A DNA stretch of 64,000 nucleotides from JAABRB01 sp963735025 (GTDB lineage: Bacteria > Pseudomonadota > Gammaproteobacteria > Burkholderiales > SG8-39), in assembly GCA_963735025.1 (NCBI GenBank), contig CAVTJG010000021.1:14425-78424 (forward strand). Direction: 5' to 3'. The notes beneath the pieces are model-generated. The model did no database searches. It was not told the origin of the DNA and saw nothing but the letters and a program-made list of their open reading frames with translations. Below are positions 1 through 9,053 of the stretch, piece by piece (position 1 is the stretch's first letter; the number at the start of each line of letters is the position of its first letter). Position numbers and translations under genes: made by a program.

Positions 1-608
1 CGCACGTCGACCAGCGCCAGGGCGCGCCGCAGCGTGTCCGTGAGCGTCTGGTCCGCCTGGCTGGGCTCGGCCACTCCGGAGGGATGGTTGTGCGCAAAGA
101 TCACCGCCGCGGCGTTGTGGCGCAGGGCGCACTTCACTACTTCGCGGGGATAGACGCTGGTCTGGGTGAGCGTGCCCTGGAAGAGTTCCTCTTGCGTGAT
201 CACGCGATGCTGGGCGTCCAGCAGCACGACCACGAACGCTTCACGTGGCCGATTCTCGAGCGTCAGCCGCAGGTAGTCGCGCACCGCCCCGGGCGAAGCG
301 AGGGCGTCGGCGATCGCGCTCGTTTCGCGGAGTGCGCGCCGCGCCAGCTCGAAGCCGGCCTGGAGCTGGGCGTATTTTGCGTTCCCGACTCCGGGCACGA
401 CAGCGAACGACGCGACATTGGCCCCGAACAATGCCGACAGGGAGCCGAATCGATCGATCAGACTGCGGCCGAGATCCACCGCGCTCCGCCCCCGGACTCC
501 GGTGCGCAGGAAAATCGCCAGCAGCTCGGCGTCCGATAGTGCCTGGGGGCCCCCGGCAAGCAGCTTTTCGCGCGGGCGTTCGCCCTCCGGCCAACTGGCG
601 ATGCCCAT
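1..608 (-). CDS. radC: RadC family JAB-domain protein, 3' end cut by window edge
   Basis: Reading leftwards from ATG at 608 gives about 202 residues that run off the window. The N-terminal part holds a helix-hairpin-helix-like segment (LSDAELLAIFLRTG), and the C-terminal part carries the JAMM metal signature HNHPSG followed by SQAD. RadC is widely annotated as a DNA repair protein, but its biochemical role is unsettled. It is divergent from coaBC, the usual betaproteobacterial arrangement, with about 60 bp between the two starts. Family assignment is firm; the missing C-terminus is only a short remainder of the JAB domain. Confidence 0.93.
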   Translation of the reverse strand, partial: MGIASWPEGERPREKLLAGGPQALSDAELLAIFLRTGVRGRSAVDLGRSLIDRFGSLSALFGANVASFAVVPGVGNAKYAQLQAGFELARRALRETSAIADALASPGAVRDYLRLTLENRPREAFVVVLLDAQHRVITQEELFQGTLTQTSVYPREVVKCALRHNAAAVIFAHNHPSGVAEPSQADQTLTDTLRRALALVDV

Positions 609-669
609 GGCGGGTCTCCCGGTTCGCGTAGAATCCGTCTTTAACGCGCGTTGCTGCAACAAAGTGGAC

Positions 670-1860
670 ATGGCGGATCTGGCCGGCAAAAGAATTCTGC
701 TCGGTATTACCGGCGGAATTGCTGCGTACAAGGCGGCTGAGCTGACGCGCCTGCTGGTCAAGGCGGGTGCGGACGTGCGCGTCGTGATGACCGCGAGCGC
801 GTGCCGCTTCATCACCCCCACCACCTTGCAGGCACTGTCGGGCAACCCGGCCTACACGGACATGTGGGACCCGAGCGTGCCCAACAACATGGCGCACATC
901 GAGCTGTCCCGCGACCGCGATCTGGTTCTCGTGGCGCCCGCGACCACCGATTTTCTGGCCAAGGTCGCGCTGGGCCTCGGAGACGATCTGCTCTCTACGC
1001 TCTGTCTGGCGCGCGAGTGCCCGCTGGCGGTGGCGCCGGCGATGAACCGGCAGATGTGGGAGCATGCCGCGACGCAACGAAATATCGCGACCCTGCGCGC
1101 CGATGGAGTGGCAATTCTCGGCCCCGACGCAGGCGATCAGGCCTGTGGAGAGACGGGCATGGGGCGGATGTCGGAGCCCGTGGCCCTGGTAGCCGGGGTC
1201 GTCGCGCTGCTCGGGCCCAGGCGCCTGGCTGGCAAGCGCGTCCTCGTCACGGCCGGGCCGACATTCGAGCCGATCGATACGGTGCGAGGGATTACCAACC
1301 TGAGCTCCGGGAAGATGGGCTTCGCCGTTGCCCAGGCCGCGGCCGAGGCCGGGGCGATGGTGACGCTCATCGCCGGGCCTACGGCGCTCGCCACGCCACC
1401 CGGAGCGACTCGCGAGAACGTCACGACTGCCCGTGAGATGCATGCTGCGGTGATGGCGCATGCCGCGAAGTCCGACGTGTTCATTGCCGTTGCCGCTGTT
1501 GCAGATTATCGAGTCGCGAAGGCGAAGGACTTCAAGCTGAAAAAAAGCGCCGGCGCACCACAGCTCGAGCTCGTCGAAAACCCCGACATCCTCGGCGACG
1601 TTGTCGCGCTTCCGAAGCCACCCTTCTGCGTGGGATTTGCCGCGGAGACCGAGAATCTGCATGAGCATGCCCAGGCCAAGCGGAAGCAGCGGCGCGTTCC
1701 GTTGCTGGCCGCCAATCTTGCCCAGCATGCATTCGGCGCCGACGACAATGCGCTCACACTGTTCGACGACAGCGGGGAGCACGAGCTTCCGCGCTCGCCG
1801 AAGATCGAGCTAGCCCGTCAGCTCGTGTCACACATCGTCCGCATGCTCGAGAAGCGCTGA
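670..1860 (+). CDS. coaBC: Bifunctional phosphopantothenoylcysteine decarboxylase / phosphopantothenate-cysteine ligase
   Basis: This enzyme makes 4'-phosphopantetheine from phosphopantothenate and cysteine in coenzyme A synthesis. The 396-residue protein has an N-terminal flavoprotein CoaC half, with GITGGIAAYK near residue 13, AHIELS, and the PAMNRQMW and ACGETGMGRM motifs. The C-terminal CoaB half has VLVTAGPTFEPID, VAAVADYR and KLKK, and ends with the AFGADDN signature. The open frame extends upstream to 418, but ATG 670 matches the family N-terminus (ADLAGKRILLGITG). The stop overlaps the dut start by one base (TGATG), so the two are probably translated in sequence. Confidence 0.96.
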   Translation: MADLAGKRILLGITGGIAAYKAAELTRLLVKAGADVRVVMTASACRFITPTTLQALSGNPAYTDMWDPSVPNNMAHIELSRDRDLVLVAPATTDFLAKVALGLGDDLLSTLCLARECPLAVAPAMNRQMWEHAATQRNIATLRADGVAILGPDAGDQACGETGMGRMSEPVALVAGVVALLGPRRLAGKRVLVTAGPTFEPIDTVRGITNLSSGKMGFAVAQAAAEAGAMVTLIAGPTALATPPGATRENVTTAREMHAAVMAHAAKSDVFIAVAAVADYRVAKAKDFKLKKSAGAPQLELVENPDILGDVVALPKPPFCVGFAAETENLHEHAQAKRKQRRVPLLAANLAQHAFGADDNALTLFDDSGEHELPRSPKIELARQLVSHIVRMLEKR

Positions 1861-2309
1861 TGCACTCGATCGACGTCAAGATACTGGATCCTCGGCTCCA
1901 CGAGACGCCGCCCAAATATGCGACATCCGGATCCGCCGGGATCGATCTGCGCGCCTGCATCGAAAGGGCGCTCGTTCTCGGACCCGGAAAGACGGAGCTG
2001 GTTCCGACCGGCATGGCCATCCACCTGGGAGCGCCCGGGCTGGCCGCGATGGTGCTGCCTCGATCGGGACTGGGACACAAGAACGGCATCGTGCTCGGCA
2101 ATCTGGTCGGCCTCATCGACTCGGACTACCAGGGCCAGCTGATGGTCTCGCTCTGGAACCGGTCGGCGTTTCCGTTCACGCTCCAGCCGATGGACCGTAT
2201 CGCGCAACTCGTCGTCGTGCCGGTGGTGCAGGTCGGCTTGAATATCGTCGAAGAATTCGCCGCCAGCGAGCGTGGTGCAGGCGGCTTCGGCAGCACGGGT
2301 ACCGGTTAA
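1860..2309 (+). CDS. dut: dUTP diphosphatase (dUTPase)
   Basis: This enzyme hydrolyses dUTP to dUMP and pyrophosphate, keeping uracil out of DNA and supplying dUMP for thymidylate synthesis. The 149-residue protein has the trimeric dUTPase motifs in order: AGIDLRA, PRSGLGHKNG, a GLIDSDYQG motif carrying the catalytic Asp, RIAQLVV, and the flexible C-terminal arm RGAGGFGSTG. It follows coaBC with a one-base stop/start overlap; coaBC-dut pairing is common in proteobacteria. Confidence 0.97.
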   Translation: MHSIDVKILDPRLHETPPKYATSGSAGIDLRACIERALVLGPGKTELVPTGMAIHLGAPGLAAMVLPRSGLGHKNGIVLGNLVGLIDSDYQGQLMVSLWNRSAFPFTLQPMDRIAQLVVVPVVQVGLNIVEEFAASERGAGGFGSTGTG

Positions 2310-2415
2310 TTCTTCCCCCTCGAAAGCCGTCAGACATCGACGGGTCAGCGGCCATGCCCGTCCGGGCAGCTTTCCCATCCCCTTCTTTCCAAGGAGGGGA
2401 AAATAACAAAACTGC
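2310..2415. repeat. Convergent intergenic space with one copy of a palindromic CCCCTCC...GGAGGGG repeat
   Basis: This is the gap between convergent dut and the sulfide dehydrogenase genes. Positions 2378-2403 hold an imperfect palindrome (CCCCTTCTTTCCAAGGAGGGG flanked by A residues on the right) related to sequences at 20504, 29750 and 41603. Read leftwards, the hairpin follows the end of the flavoprotein gene, so it may serve as a transcript end. Function is inferred from position only. Confidence 0.5.
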
Positions 2416-3699
2416 CTAGCCGAGCGCGTCGTTCCAGATGTTGAGCGCCCAGCCATCTGCGAACTGCTTCTCGAGTGGACTGCTCGTCGGGGACACGCCA
2501 CCGGCTCCAATCACGGGAACGAGCGTCTTCCTGGCGGCATTCCACTCGTGGACCGACGTCACGTGCATCGCCTCGGTGGCGCTCACGTAGCTGTAGCAGG
2601 TGTTGTTGATGATCGGGGTCTGGTTGACGGGCTTGGGTGTCATCATGGCGACGATCGCTGCGGCGGCCAGCTTGGCCTGCTGATTGGCCATCGAACCGGA
2701 CTTCGGCATGCCTGGTCCACCTTGCGTCGCGTCGCCGATCACGTGGACGTTCGGCACGACGGTGGATTCGGTGGTCAGCCAGTTCACGTCGCACCAGCGC
2801 TTGTTGACGTTCACGACTCCCGCGGCATGGGCGATCGCCCCCGCCGTCTGCGGCGGGACCACGTTCAGAACGTCGCCCTTGATCGAATCGAAGTCCGTCT
2901 TGACGGTCATCGTTCGGACATCGACGTCCCTGGCTTCCTGATTGGGCTGGTAGTCGATGAGGCCCTTGTACATGGTGTCCCAGGCTGCCTGGAAGAGCTT
3001 GCCCTTCGAGACGATGGCCGGGTTGGCATCGAGCACTATCACCTTGGATCGCGGCTTCGCGCGCTTGAAGTAGTCCGCCACCTGGCAGACGCGCTCGTAC
3101 GGGCCGGGGGGACACCGGTAGGGCATTCTCGGGAACGCGAATACGAACACTCCGCCGTCGCGCATCTCCTCGAGCTGCTTGCGCAGCGTCACGGTCTGCG
3201 GACCGGCTGTCCAGGCATTTGGGATGCGCTTTTGCGCCTCGGAATTGTTCAGACCGGGAATCAGGTCGTACATGAAGTCGACCCCTGGCGCGATCACGAT
3301 GCGGTCATAGGCGAGATCCCCGTATTGCTTGGACGCGAACTTCACCACGCGCTTTGACGTGTCGATCGCGGATACTTCGGCGTGGAGAACGGTCACGCCG
3401 TGGTTCTTCTGCAGATTCTCGTAGCCGAACGTGTTCTGGGAAATATTGCGCGAGCCGCCGAGAACAAGATTCGAGAGCGGGCACGACACGAACTTTTCCT
3501 CGCGCTCGATCATGAACACCTGCAAGCCACCACCGCTCCACATTCGGAGGTACTTTGCGACGGTCGCACCGCCATAGCCGCCGCCAACGACGACGACGCG
3601 CCCGGTAGCCGTCGGCGTGGTGACGCAGCCAGCAAGCGAGATAGTGGCTCCCGCGCCCACAAACTTGATGAAATCACGTCGATTGAATTCATGCGTCAT
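2416..3699 (-). CDS. fccB: Sulfide dehydrogenase flavoprotein subunit (flavocytochrome c type)
   Basis: This is an FAD protein that oxidises sulfide in the periplasm and passes electrons to a cytochrome c partner. The 427-residue protein begins with a twin-arginine type leader (NRRDFIKFVGAG then LAGC). It has an FAD-binding VVVVGGGYGGATVAK region near residue 35, the FVSCPLSN and YRCPPGP cysteine segments, and a C-terminal FCSD flavin-binding domain ending in WALNIWNDALG. The start at 3699 has a GGGAG ribosome site. The cytochrome gene lies 11 bp upstream on the same strand, so the pair is an operon. SoxF is the alternative name for the same family. Confidence 0.9.
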   Translation of the reverse strand: MTHEFNRRDFIKFVGAGATISLAGCVTTPTATGRVVVVGGGYGGATVAKYLRMWSGGGLQVFMIEREEKFVSCPLSNLVLGGSRNISQNTFGYENLQKNHGVTVLHAEVSAIDTSKRVVKFASKQYGDLAYDRIVIAPGVDFMYDLIPGLNNSEAQKRIPNAWTAGPQTVTLRKQLEEMRDGGVFVFAFPRMPYRCPPGPYERVCQVADYFKRAKPRSKVIVLDANPAIVSKGKLFQAAWDTMYKGLIDYQPNQEARDVDVRTMTVKTDFDSIKGDVLNVVPPQTAGAIAHAAGVVNVNKRWCDVNWLTTESTVVPNVHVIGDATQGGPGMPKSGSMANQQAKLAAAAIVAMMTPKPVNQTPIINNTCYSYVSATEAMHVTSVHEWNAARKTLVPVIGAGGVSPTSSPLEKQFADGWALNIWNDALG

Positions 3700-3710
3700 G
3701 GCGGGGCTCC

Positions 3711-4025
3711 CTATTTTCCGGCAGGTTTCTGCTCGGAAAAGTACGCAGCAATCGCAGCAACCTGGGCGTCGGTGTAGCCTTTCGAAATCTGCGTCATGAT
3801 CGTCGCGGACTTCTTCCCCTCGCGGAACAGCTTGATCGTCGCGATGATCTGATCCCTAGGCCGGCCGGCAAGCGACTCGGTGATGCCGGCGCTGCGCCCA
3901 TCGGTGCCGTGGCACATGGCGCAGCTGGCCGCGAGATTGCGGCCGAGATCGGGATCGGGTGCTTGCGCCGACGCTGCGAACGACGCTACCGATAGTGCGG
4001 CGACAAGGATCACGCTGGGTCGCAT
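3711..4025 (-). CDS. fccA: Small periplasmic cytochrome c, FccA-like partner of the sulfide dehydrogenase
   Basis: This 104-residue single-heme cytochrome has a cleavable signal peptide (about residues 1-22, ending in SAQA). Its heme site is CAMCH (Cys35, Cys38, His39), and Met77 in the segment ATIMTQ is the likely sixth ligand. ATG 4025 was preferred to an upstream start at 4064 because it opens directly on the signal peptide and has a GAGGGAG ribosome site. Placement 11 bp before fccB indicates it is the electron acceptor of the flavoprotein. Standard FccA is often diheme, so this one-heme form could equally be called a class I cytochrome c. Confidence 0.85.
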   Translation of the reverse strand: MRPSVILVAALSVASFAASAQAPDPDLGRNLAASCAMCHGTDGRSAGITESLAGRPRDQIIATIKLFREGKKSATIMTQISKGYTDAQVAAIAAYFSEQKPAGK

Positions 4026-4133
4026 GGGCTTTCTCCCTCGGATGCGCGGCAGGCGCGCGGACAAGCGGCGCTGATCGATCAGGAAGCCAGGAATGCCGCG
4101 CGCGGGACGCGCGGCGACGTGCGTGCGAACCGC

Positions 4134-6425
4134 TCAGTCGGCCTCGGTCGGTGCCGCAGCCTTCTTCGGTGAGGACGGCGGTTCGTCAAGCACGCGCAAC
4201 GTCACCTTGTCGTCCTCGCCCACGTCCACCGTCACCTTGCCGCCATTCGAGAGTGTGCCGAAGAGGAGTTCGTCGGCCAGCGCACGCCGGATCGTGTCCT
4301 GGATGAGGCGCGCCATCGGGCGGGCGCCCATGACCGGATCGAAGCCATGCTCGGCCAGATACCGCTTCAGCTTGTCGGTGAAGATGGCCTCGACCTTCTT
4401 CTCGTGCAGCTGCTCCTCGAGCTGCATGAGGAACTTGTCCACCACCCGCAGGATGATCTCCTGGTCGAGCGAGGCGAACGAGATGGTGGCGTCGAGTCGG
4501 TTGCGGAATTCGGGGGTGAACATCCGCCGGATCTCGGCCATCTCGTCGCCGGCCTCCTTCTTCGCCGTGAATCCCATCACCGCCTTGTTGAGCGCCTCGG
4601 CGCCGGCGTTGGTGGTCATGACGATGATGACGTTACGGAAGTCGGCCTTCCTCCCGTTGTTGTCGGTTAGGGTGCCGTGGTCCATCACCTGCAGGAGGAT
4701 GTTGAAGATATCCGAGTGCGCCTTCTCGATCTCGTCGAGCAGCAGCACCGAGTACGGTTTCTTGGCGATCTGCTCCGTGAGCAGTCCGCCCTGATCAAAC
4801 CCGACGTAACCCGGCGGGGCGCCGATCAGGCGGCTCACCGCGTGGCGTTCCATGTATTCGGACATGTCGAAACGGATCAGCTCGATGCCCATGCAGTACG
4901 CGAGCTGGCGGGCGACCTCGGTCTTGCCCACGCCGGTTGGCCCGGAGAACAGGAAATTGCCGATCGGCTTCTGCGGATTGCCGAGGCCCGACCGCGCCGT
5001 GCGGATGGCGGCGACGAGCGCATCGATGGCCTTGTCCTGACCGAAGACGACCGCCTTGAGATCGCGATCGAGATTCTTGAGCGCTGCGCGATCGTCGAGC
5101 GATACGGTCGCCGGCGGGATGCGCGCGATCTTGGCGATGATCTCCTCGATCTCGCCTTTGCCGATGACCCGCTTCTGGCGCGACTTCGGCAGTATCTTCT
5201 GAGCGGCTCCAGCCTCGTCGATCACGTCGATCGCCTTGTCGGGGAGGTGCCGATCGGTGATGTAGCGGGACGAGAGTTCGACCGCGCTGGACAGTGCTGC
5301 GGAGGAGTACTTGACGCCGTGATGCGCTTCAAAACGGCTCTTCAGGCCGCGCAAGATTTCCACTGTCTCGTCGAGGGACGGCTCGGTGACGTCGATCTTC
5401 TGGAAGCGACGCGACAGGGCGTGATCCTTTTCGAAGATACCGCGGTACTCGTTGTAGGTCGTGGCGCCGATGCACTTCAGCTGGCCGGTCGACAGCGCCG
5501 GCTTCAGCAAATTCGACGCGTCGAGCGTGCCGCCCGACGCCGCGCCGGCGCCGATCAGGGTGTGGATCTCGTCGATGAAGAGGATCGCGTTCGGATTGTC
5601 CACGAGCTGCTTGAGCACGGCTTTCAGGCGCTGCTCGAAATCTCCGCGATATTTCGTCCCGGCGAGCAGGGCGCCCATGTCGAGCGAGTACACCTGGCAG
5701 CGGGAAAGGATCTCGGGAACCTGCCCCTCGACGATCCGGCGCGCAAGACCCTCGGCGATCGCGGTCTTGCCCACGCCTGCTTCGCCGACCAGCAGCGGAT
5801 TGTTCTTGCGCCGCCGGCAAAGCGTCTGGATAACTCGCTCGAGCTCGCGCTCGCGGCCGATGAGCGGGTCGATCTTCCCGGTGAGCGCCAGTGAGTTGAG
5901 GTTGAGCGTGTAGGTCTCGAGCGCACCGCCGGACTGCTGGCCCTCGCTGTCCTCCGCCTCCGCTTCACCCTGCTTGGGCTGCTGCGGTTGCGGCGACTTG
6001 GCGATGCCGTGCGAAATGTAGTTCACGACGTCGAGGCGCGTCACGCCCTGCTGGTGCAGGAAGTAGACCGCGTGCGAGTCCTTCTCGCCGAAGATTGCCA
6101 CCAGAACATTCGCGCCGGTGACCTCCTTCTTGCCCGACGACTGGACGTGCAGGATCGCCCTCTGGATGACGCGCTGGAACCCCAGGGTCGGTTGGGTGTC
6201 GATCTCCTCGGTGCCCGCGACGGTCGGGGTATGCGCGCCGATGAATTCTCCGAGCTGCTTGCGCAGCTCGTCGATGTTTGCGGCGCAGGCTCGCAGCACT
6301 TCGGCGGCCGTCGGGTTGTCAAGCAGGGCGAGCAGAAGGTGCTCGACCGTGATGAACTCGTGGCGCTTCTGGCGCGCCTCGACGAAGGCCATGTGCAGGC
6401 TGACCTCGAGCTCCTGGGCGATCAT
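4134..6425 (-). CDS. clpA: ATP-dependent Clp protease ATP-binding subunit ClpA
   Basis: ClpA is the AAA+ unfoldase that feeds substrates to ClpP. The 763-residue protein has the N-terminal Clp repeat domain (VEHLLLALLDNP), a first ATPase module with GEAGVGKT at about residue 215, and a second with GPTGVGKTE near residue 500. A C-terminal small domain follows. The open frame begins at 6449, but ATG 6425 gives the family N-terminus (IAQELEVSL) and has a GGAGG site lying inside the end of clpS. clpS stops two bases before this start, so the two are co-transcribed. clpP is not in the window. Confidence 0.97.
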   Translation of the reverse strand: MIAQELEVSLHMAFVEARQKRHEFITVEHLLLALLDNPTAAEVLRACAANIDELRKQLGEFIGAHTPTVAGTEEIDTQPTLGFQRVIQRAILHVQSSGKKEVTGANVLVAIFGEKDSHAVYFLHQQGVTRLDVVNYISHGIAKSPQPQQPKQGEAEAEDSEGQQSGGALETYTLNLNSLALTGKIDPLIGRERELERVIQTLCRRRKNNPLLVGEAGVGKTAIAEGLARRIVEGQVPEILSRCQVYSLDMGALLAGTKYRGDFEQRLKAVLKQLVDNPNAILFIDEIHTLIGAGAASGGTLDASNLLKPALSTGQLKCIGATTYNEYRGIFEKDHALSRRFQKIDVTEPSLDETVEILRGLKSRFEAHHGVKYSSAALSSAVELSSRYITDRHLPDKAIDVIDEAGAAQKILPKSRQKRVIGKGEIEEIIAKIARIPPATVSLDDRAALKNLDRDLKAVVFGQDKAIDALVAAIRTARSGLGNPQKPIGNFLFSGPTGVGKTEVARQLAYCMGIELIRFDMSEYMERHAVSRLIGAPPGYVGFDQGGLLTEQIAKKPYSVLLLDEIEKAHSDIFNILLQVMDHGTLTDNNGRKADFRNVIIVMTTNAGAEALNKAVMGFTAKKEAGDEMAEIRRMFTPEFRNRLDATISFASLDQEIILRVVDKFLMQLEEQLHEKKVEAIFTDKLKRYLAEHGFDPVMGARPMARLIQDTIRRALADELLFGTLSNGGKVTVDVGEDDKVTLRVLDEPPSSPKKAAAPTEAD

Positions 6426-6427
6426 TT

Positions 6428-6736
6428 CTAAGTTTCCTCCATCACGCACTGCAGCGGATGCTGGTGCTTGCGCGCATATGCACTTACCTGCTCGACCTTC
6501 GTAGTGGCGATGTCCCGGGCATACACTCCGCAGACACCCATTCCTTCACGGTGAACCTTGAGCATGACCTGTGTGGCCTGCTCGCGGGTCATCGAGAAGA
6601 ACGATTGCAGGACGACGACCACGAACTCCATTGGGGTGTAGTCATCGTTCAGCAAGATCACCTTGAACAGGGGCGGCGGCTTGAGCTTGGCCTTCTTGGG
6701 CTCAAGAACCGTTCCCTCACGCATCCGAGTTGCCAT
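6428..6736 (-). CDS. clpS: Clp protease adaptor protein ClpS
   Basis: ClpS binds the ClpA N-domain and delivers substrates carrying N-degrons. The core VILLNDDYTPMEFVVVVLQ and the VHREGMGVCG region match the family, and the 102-residue length is normal. ATG 6736 is preferred to the GTG at 6757, which would only add seven residues. It sits immediately before clpA on the same strand. Confidence 0.96.
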   Translation of the reverse strand: MATRMREGTVLEPKKAKLKPPPLFKVILLNDDYTPMEFVVVVLQSFFSMTREQATQVMLKVHREGMGVCGVYARDIATTKVEQVSAYARKHQHPLQCVMEET

Positions 6737-7236
6737 ACTCCACTCACCGACCCACACTAATGCCAGAAGGACGCGCCCGTCAATTCCAATGACGGTGAAG
6801 CGGCGATGAAATTCACCGTGACTTCACGGCTGACAAGGGAAATGCCGCAAAAGGCGACCAGCGGAAGGGTGGGGCCGATTGCGCTCTCAACTTGCCCCAT
6901 TTTCAATTCCCCTATCGATGTGTCGGAGACCGGCGACTCGGACTCCGGTAGACGTTCCCCAATCGTAGCCAGAGATCGGTGCCCTTGCAACGACCCTGTG
7001 TGGCGGAGAAGGCCTGTCGCGTCAGAGGGTTGTCGTCAGTCTGCCCCTTGACGCATAGTGCGGAAGCGCGTAAAAACCCCGCTTGTGTTTGCACTTTTAG
7101 GCAGTGTGCAGGTCGTGCGGTATACCGGGTCGCTAGCGGCCCGTTTGGTATACAAGTTTCAGGTCTACGGCTGGCTCGGAGCGCAGGCATAGGAGAGGGG
7201 GGAACCCCTAGGGTGCAATTACTCAGGGATGGGTCT
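6737..7236. promoter_or_regulatory. 500-bp divergent regulatory space between clpS and the cold-shock gene
   Basis: No supported gene is seen here. It must carry the clpS promoter (leftward) and the cold-shock promoter (rightward). Two GGTATAC sequences at 7119-7125 and 7147-7153 flank a GC-rich dyad (7126-7143, CGGG..CGCTAGCG..CCCG), a plausible operator or leader hairpin. A run GGAGAGGGGGGAA at about 7191 lies too far from the ATG to be its ribosome site. The long leader suits a cold-shock mRNA, but the transcription start cannot be fixed by reading. Confidence 0.45.
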
Positions 7237-7443
7237 ATGCCAACTGGTACGGTTAAGTGGTTCAACGATGCAAAGGGTTTCGGTTTCATTACGCCTGACG
7301 ATGGAGGCGAGGATTTGTTCGCGCATTTCTCGGCGATCCAGATGGCCGGTTTCAAGTCATTGAAAGAGGGTCAGAAGGTCAGCTTCGAGATCGTGCAGGG
7401 CCCCAAGGGGAAGCAAGCCTCGAACATCCAGTCGGCGGGCTGA
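7237..7443 (+). CDS. Cold-shock protein, CspA family
   Basis: This is a 68-residue single-stranded nucleic acid-binding protein made of one OB-fold cold-shock domain. It has TGTVKWFN at the start, the RNP1 motif KGFGFI and an RNP2-like DLFAHFS. Start ATG 7237 matches the family exactly; the longer frame from 6979 reads through non-coding leader. It stands alone, followed by a strong intrinsic terminator. Proteins of this type act as RNA chaperones; which Csp paralogue this is cannot be told. Confidence 0.95.
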   Translation: MPTGTVKWFNDAKGFGFITPDDGGEDLFAHFSAIQMAGFKSLKEGQKVSFEIVQGPKGKQASNIQSAG

Positions 7444-7484
7444 ACGCGGCGCATCCAGCGTCCGTTTCATCTTGGTTTTCCAGG

Positions 7485-7508
7485 GCCCCGCGCACGCGGG
7501 GCTTTTTT
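7485..7508 (+). terminator. Rho-independent terminator of the cold-shock gene
   Basis: The perfect GC stem GCCCCGCG / CGCGGGGC (7485-7492 and 7495-7502) is followed by six T residues, 42 bases after the stop codon. Confidence 0.9.
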
Positions 7509-7579
7509 CATTCAGGCGACCTCTGATCGATTCGCCCGGCGCGCGGCTCGCGAAGCCGCGGACCGGGCACCGGACACGT

Positions 7580-8839
7580 TCAGTAGCCCTTGATGCGATC
7601 GATCATCGCTGCGCCGAATCCCGAGCAGCTGACTTCCTTTGCGCCCGACATCAAGCGCGCAAAGTCGTATGTGACAACCTTGCTCGAGATCGTGTCCTCC
7701 ATCGACCGGATGATGAGATCGGCCGCCTCGCGCCACGCCATGTGGCGCAGCATCATCTCGGCCGAGAGGATGAGCGATCCCGGGTTAACCTTGTCCTGGC
7801 CGGCATATTTCGGTGCGGTACCGTGGGTCGCCTCGAAATTCGCGACGGTGTCGGAAAGATTGGCCCCCGGCGCGATGCCGATGCCCCCGACCTGCGCGGC
7901 GAGTGCGTCGGACACGTAGTCGCCGTTCAGGTTGAGGGTGGCGATGACATCATATTCCGCCGGGCGCAGCAGGATCTGCTGCAGGAACGCATCGGTGATC
8001 ACGTCCTTGACCACGATCTCACGTCCACTCTTCGGATTCTTCATGGTGTTCCAGGGGCCGCCGTCGAGGGGCTTGGCGCCGAATTCCTTCTGCGCGAGCG
8101 CATAGCCCCAGTCCCGGAATCCGCCCTCGGTGAATTTCTGGATGTTGCCCTTGTGTACGATGGTGAGTGACTTGCGATCGTTTTCGATCGTGTACTCGAT
8201 TGCCTTGCGGACGAGCCGCTCGGTACCCTCGCGGGAGACAGGCTTGATCCCGATCGCGGATGTGTCGGGAAACCGGATCTTCTTGACGCCCATCTCTTCC
8301 TGCAGAAACTTGATCACCTTCCTGGCGCCCTCGGTCTCTGCCGCCCACTCGATGCCGGCGTAGATGTCCTCGGAGTTCTCCCGGAAGATCACCATGTCGG
8401 TCTTCTCGGGCTCTTTCAGCGGCGAGGGAACGCCCTTGAAATAGCGCACCGGCCGCAGGCACACGTACAGATCGAGCTCCTGGCGCAGCGCGACGTTCAG
8501 CGACCGGATGCCGCCGCCGACCGGAGTCGTGAGCGGGCCCTTGATCGAGACCGAATAGTCTTTCACCGCCGCAAGCGTTTCAGCGGGCATCCACATGTCC
8601 CCGCCGTACACTCGCGTTGCCTTCTCGCCGGCGAATATCTCCATCCAGTGGATCTTGCGCTTGCCGCCGTACGCCTTTTCGACCGCCGCATCGACGACCT
8701 TGATCATCACCGGGGTGATGTCGACCCCGGTGCCGTCGCCCTCGATGTAGGGGATGATCGGGTTATCGGGAACCGGCTTGCCGGAAACGATCTTGCTTCC
8801 GCCCTGGGGAACCTTGATGTGCGAGGTGGCTGTGGCCAT
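7580..8839 (-). CDS. icd: NADP-dependent isocitrate dehydrogenase
   Basis: This enzyme converts isocitrate to 2-oxoglutarate and CO2 in the TCA cycle. The 419-residue protein resembles the E. coli form throughout, including IPYIEGDGTG, the GGGIRSLNVALRQ segment carrying Ser113 (the residue phosphorylated by AceK), ENSEDIYAGIEW and NLNGDYVSD. A GGAG site lies six bases before ATG 8839. The kinase/phosphatase gene aceK is next door and divergent, which fits phosphorylation control of flux into the glyoxylate shunt. Confidence 0.97.
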   Translation of the reverse strand: MATATSHIKVPQGGSKIVSGKPVPDNPIIPYIEGDGTGVDITPVMIKVVDAAVEKAYGGKRKIHWMEIFAGEKATRVYGGDMWMPAETLAAVKDYSVSIKGPLTTPVGGGIRSLNVALRQELDLYVCLRPVRYFKGVPSPLKEPEKTDMVIFRENSEDIYAGIEWAAETEGARKVIKFLQEEMGVKKIRFPDTSAIGIKPVSREGTERLVRKAIEYTIENDRKSLTIVHKGNIQKFTEGGFRDWGYALAQKEFGAKPLDGGPWNTMKNPKSGREIVVKDVITDAFLQQILLRPAEYDVIATLNLNGDYVSDALAAQVGGIGIAPGANLSDTVANFEATHGTAPKYAGQDKVNPGSLILSAEMMLRHMAWREAADLIIRSMEDTISSKVVTYDFARLMSGAKEVSCSGFGAAMIDRIKGY

Positions 8840-9053
8840 TGGTGCTCCGTTGAGTAGCAGAGTTTTCGCTGGATTTGATCGCCGGCGCTCGACCGCGATA
8901 ACCGCGAATTATGCGCCAAACAGCGCCCTCATTGCCATCCGCCGACCGGAAACGGTGCGCGCGGGACCCTGCCGCGATGACGGATTTGCGGCTATGCTCG
9001 ACCCTGTCCTCATCGCACCCGCACCACTGGTCCGCGACGCGCCGGACGCTTGA

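Noticed and set aside
241..1782. 513-residue antisense frame across coaBC
   Set aside because: Opposite conserved coaBC in the shadow frame; no domain.
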